This document shows positions 5,690-6,147 of a stretch of 6,147 nt of DNA, one piece after another. The stretch lies in contig JAUTWY010000528.1 of the NCBI GenBank assembly GCA_030838305.1, forward strand, positions 1 through 6,147, read 5' to 3'. Each line of letters begins with the position of its first letter. Positions within the stretch are counted from its first letter, which is position 1. The notes beneath the pieces were generated by a model. The model did no database searches and was not told the origin of the DNA. It worked only from the letters and a program-made list of their open reading frames with translations. A program made the position numbers and the translations under genes. Origin of the DNA: Acidobacteriaceae bacterium (GTDB lineage: Bacteria; Acidobacteriota; Terriglobia; Terriglobales; Acidobacteriaceae).

Positions 5690-6010
5690 ATGCATCGTGG
5701 ATATCGCTATTTGGGCACCATCTTACTAACGGCAGCGCTGGGAGTACCTCTCGCCAACGCTAAGCCTGTGATCAGCGGTCAGGAACATGAAGAACATGAA
5801 CGCGAGCGGAAGGAGCGCCGGGTTTACGACCCCTACCACAAGGACTATCACAACTGGGACGATCGTGAAGACCGTGCGTACCGGCGGTGGAGGGAAGAAC
5901 GGCACGAGGGTTACGTCAACTACGACCGGCTAAAGCGCAACGAACGACGCGCCTACTGGGACTGGCGGCACAGTCACGAAGAACATGAAGAGCATGAGCA
6001 TCACAACTAG
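5690..6010 (+). CDS. Small secreted His/Glu/Arg-rich protein
   Basis: The 106-residue product has a signal peptide with likely cleavage after ANA (residues 22-24). The mature part of about 82 residues is extremely charged and carries 11 His, many Glu and Arg, and several Trp and Tyr. It opens with QEHEEHERERKERR and closes with HSHEEHEEHEHHN, so two similar His/Glu patches flank a central block. The centre contains DPYHKDYHNWDDREDRAYRRW and later NERRAYWDWRH. I recall similar WDDREDRAYRR / YWDWRH proteins as uncharacterised small exported proteins of Acidobacteriota, but could not check this. Metal (Zn, Ni, Cu) binding by the His/Glu patches is a reasonable inference, not shown. The mature part has no cysteine. 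It is probably co-transcribed with the 92-residue gene and is followed by a strong terminator. Confidence 0.85.
   Translation: MHRGYRYLGTILLTAALGVPLANAKPVISGQEHEEHERERKERRVYDPYHKDYHNWDDREDRAYRRWREERHEGYVNYDRLKRNERRAYWDWRHSHEEHEEHEHHN
5789..5800 (+). repeat. Direct repeat GAAGAACATGAA, copy 1
   Basis: The 12-base sequence is found again exactly at 5978-5989, 189 bases (63 codons) away and in the same frame, so it encodes EEHE in both His/Glu patches of the small secreted protein. The identity at DNA level could mean a past internal duplication, or the limited codon choice for Glu and His. Confidence 0.7.
5978..5989 (+). repeat. Direct repeat GAAGAACATGAA, copy 2
   Basis: This is the second exact copy of the 12-base repeat at 5789-5800, in the C-terminal His/Glu patch. 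It is followed by the related GAGCATGAGCAT (5990-6001), which continues the same Glu-His codon pattern. Confidence 0.7.
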
Positions 6011-6091
6011 CTTGTTGGAACGATGATGCCGGCATACCCAACCACCAGATCGCGGTCGTTGGATACATCACCTGAAGTTGCATATTTTATG

Positions 6092-6120
6092 AGCTCGGCG
6101 CCACGCGCGCCGAGCTTTTT
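6092..6120 (+). terminator. Intrinsic terminator of the small-gene operon
   Basis: AGCTCGGCGC (6092-6101) pairs perfectly with GCGCCGAGCT (6107-6116) over ten bases around the loop CACGC, and TTTTT (6116-6120) follows. It lies 81 bases after the last stop codon. There is no matching A-tract on the left side, so it acts mainly on the plus strand. The remaining bases to the right edge hold nothing I can assign. Confidence 0.9.
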
Positions 6121-6147
6121 CGTTGCGGTCAACATTGCGATGGCCGG

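Noticed and set aside
6026..6035. Palindrome ATGCCGGCAT after the last gene
   Set aside because: Short, single copy and not followed by a T-tract; the real terminator is further downstream at 6092-6120.

Overview
The window looks like a piece of a moderately GC-rich (roughly 55-60%) bacterial chromosome, most probably from an Acidobacteriota member (Terriglobia/Koribacter-like). This rests on inference: the secreted FecR protein with Trp/Tyr/Gly-rich repeats and the small His/Glu-rich secreted protein resemble proteins I associate with that phylum, and RuvC has the variant 'GIDCGGEYTGYG' motif. There are no rRNA or tRNA genes, no CRISPR array, no insertion sequence and no phage gene.

Layout. 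Positions 1-257 hold the edge of a possible membrane-protein reading frame on the minus strand with no good start codon. Positions 258-1955 (minus) encode a full SulP-family anion transporter with a C-terminal STAS domain. A 350-base divergent intergenic region follows, rich in inverted repeats, with possible promoters placed so close to both start codons that the transcripts could be leaderless. Positions 2308-2811 (plus) encode the Holliday-junction resolvase RuvC. It is followed closely by a secreted protein of unknown function (signal peptide from 2898; an alternative GTG start at 2808 overlaps the ruvC stop). Positions 3763-5061 encode an exported FecR-domain protein with aromatic WxPYxxG repeats and a Ser/His-rich tail, closed by a clear intrinsic terminator at 5083-5109. 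After a 270-base leader with alternative pairing elements come two small genes, a 92-residue helical protein (5378-5656) and a 106-residue secreted His/Glu/Arg-rich protein (5690-6010). They look co-transcribed and end at a second strong terminator (6092-6120).

How the genes fit together. SulP (anion import) and RuvC (recombination) are housekeeping genes transcribed divergently. The right half is mainly an envelope/secretion block: three of its four proteins after ruvC carry signal peptides and two are His-rich. A common role is not shown by the sequence. The most unusual signals are non-coding: two short dyads of the same shape (CATCnC-N3-GnGATG) upstream of ruvC and the FecR gene, and a set of three CCGG-centred elements with competing pairings next to the ribosome binding site of the 92-residue gene. 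No complete new system can be claimed from this window.
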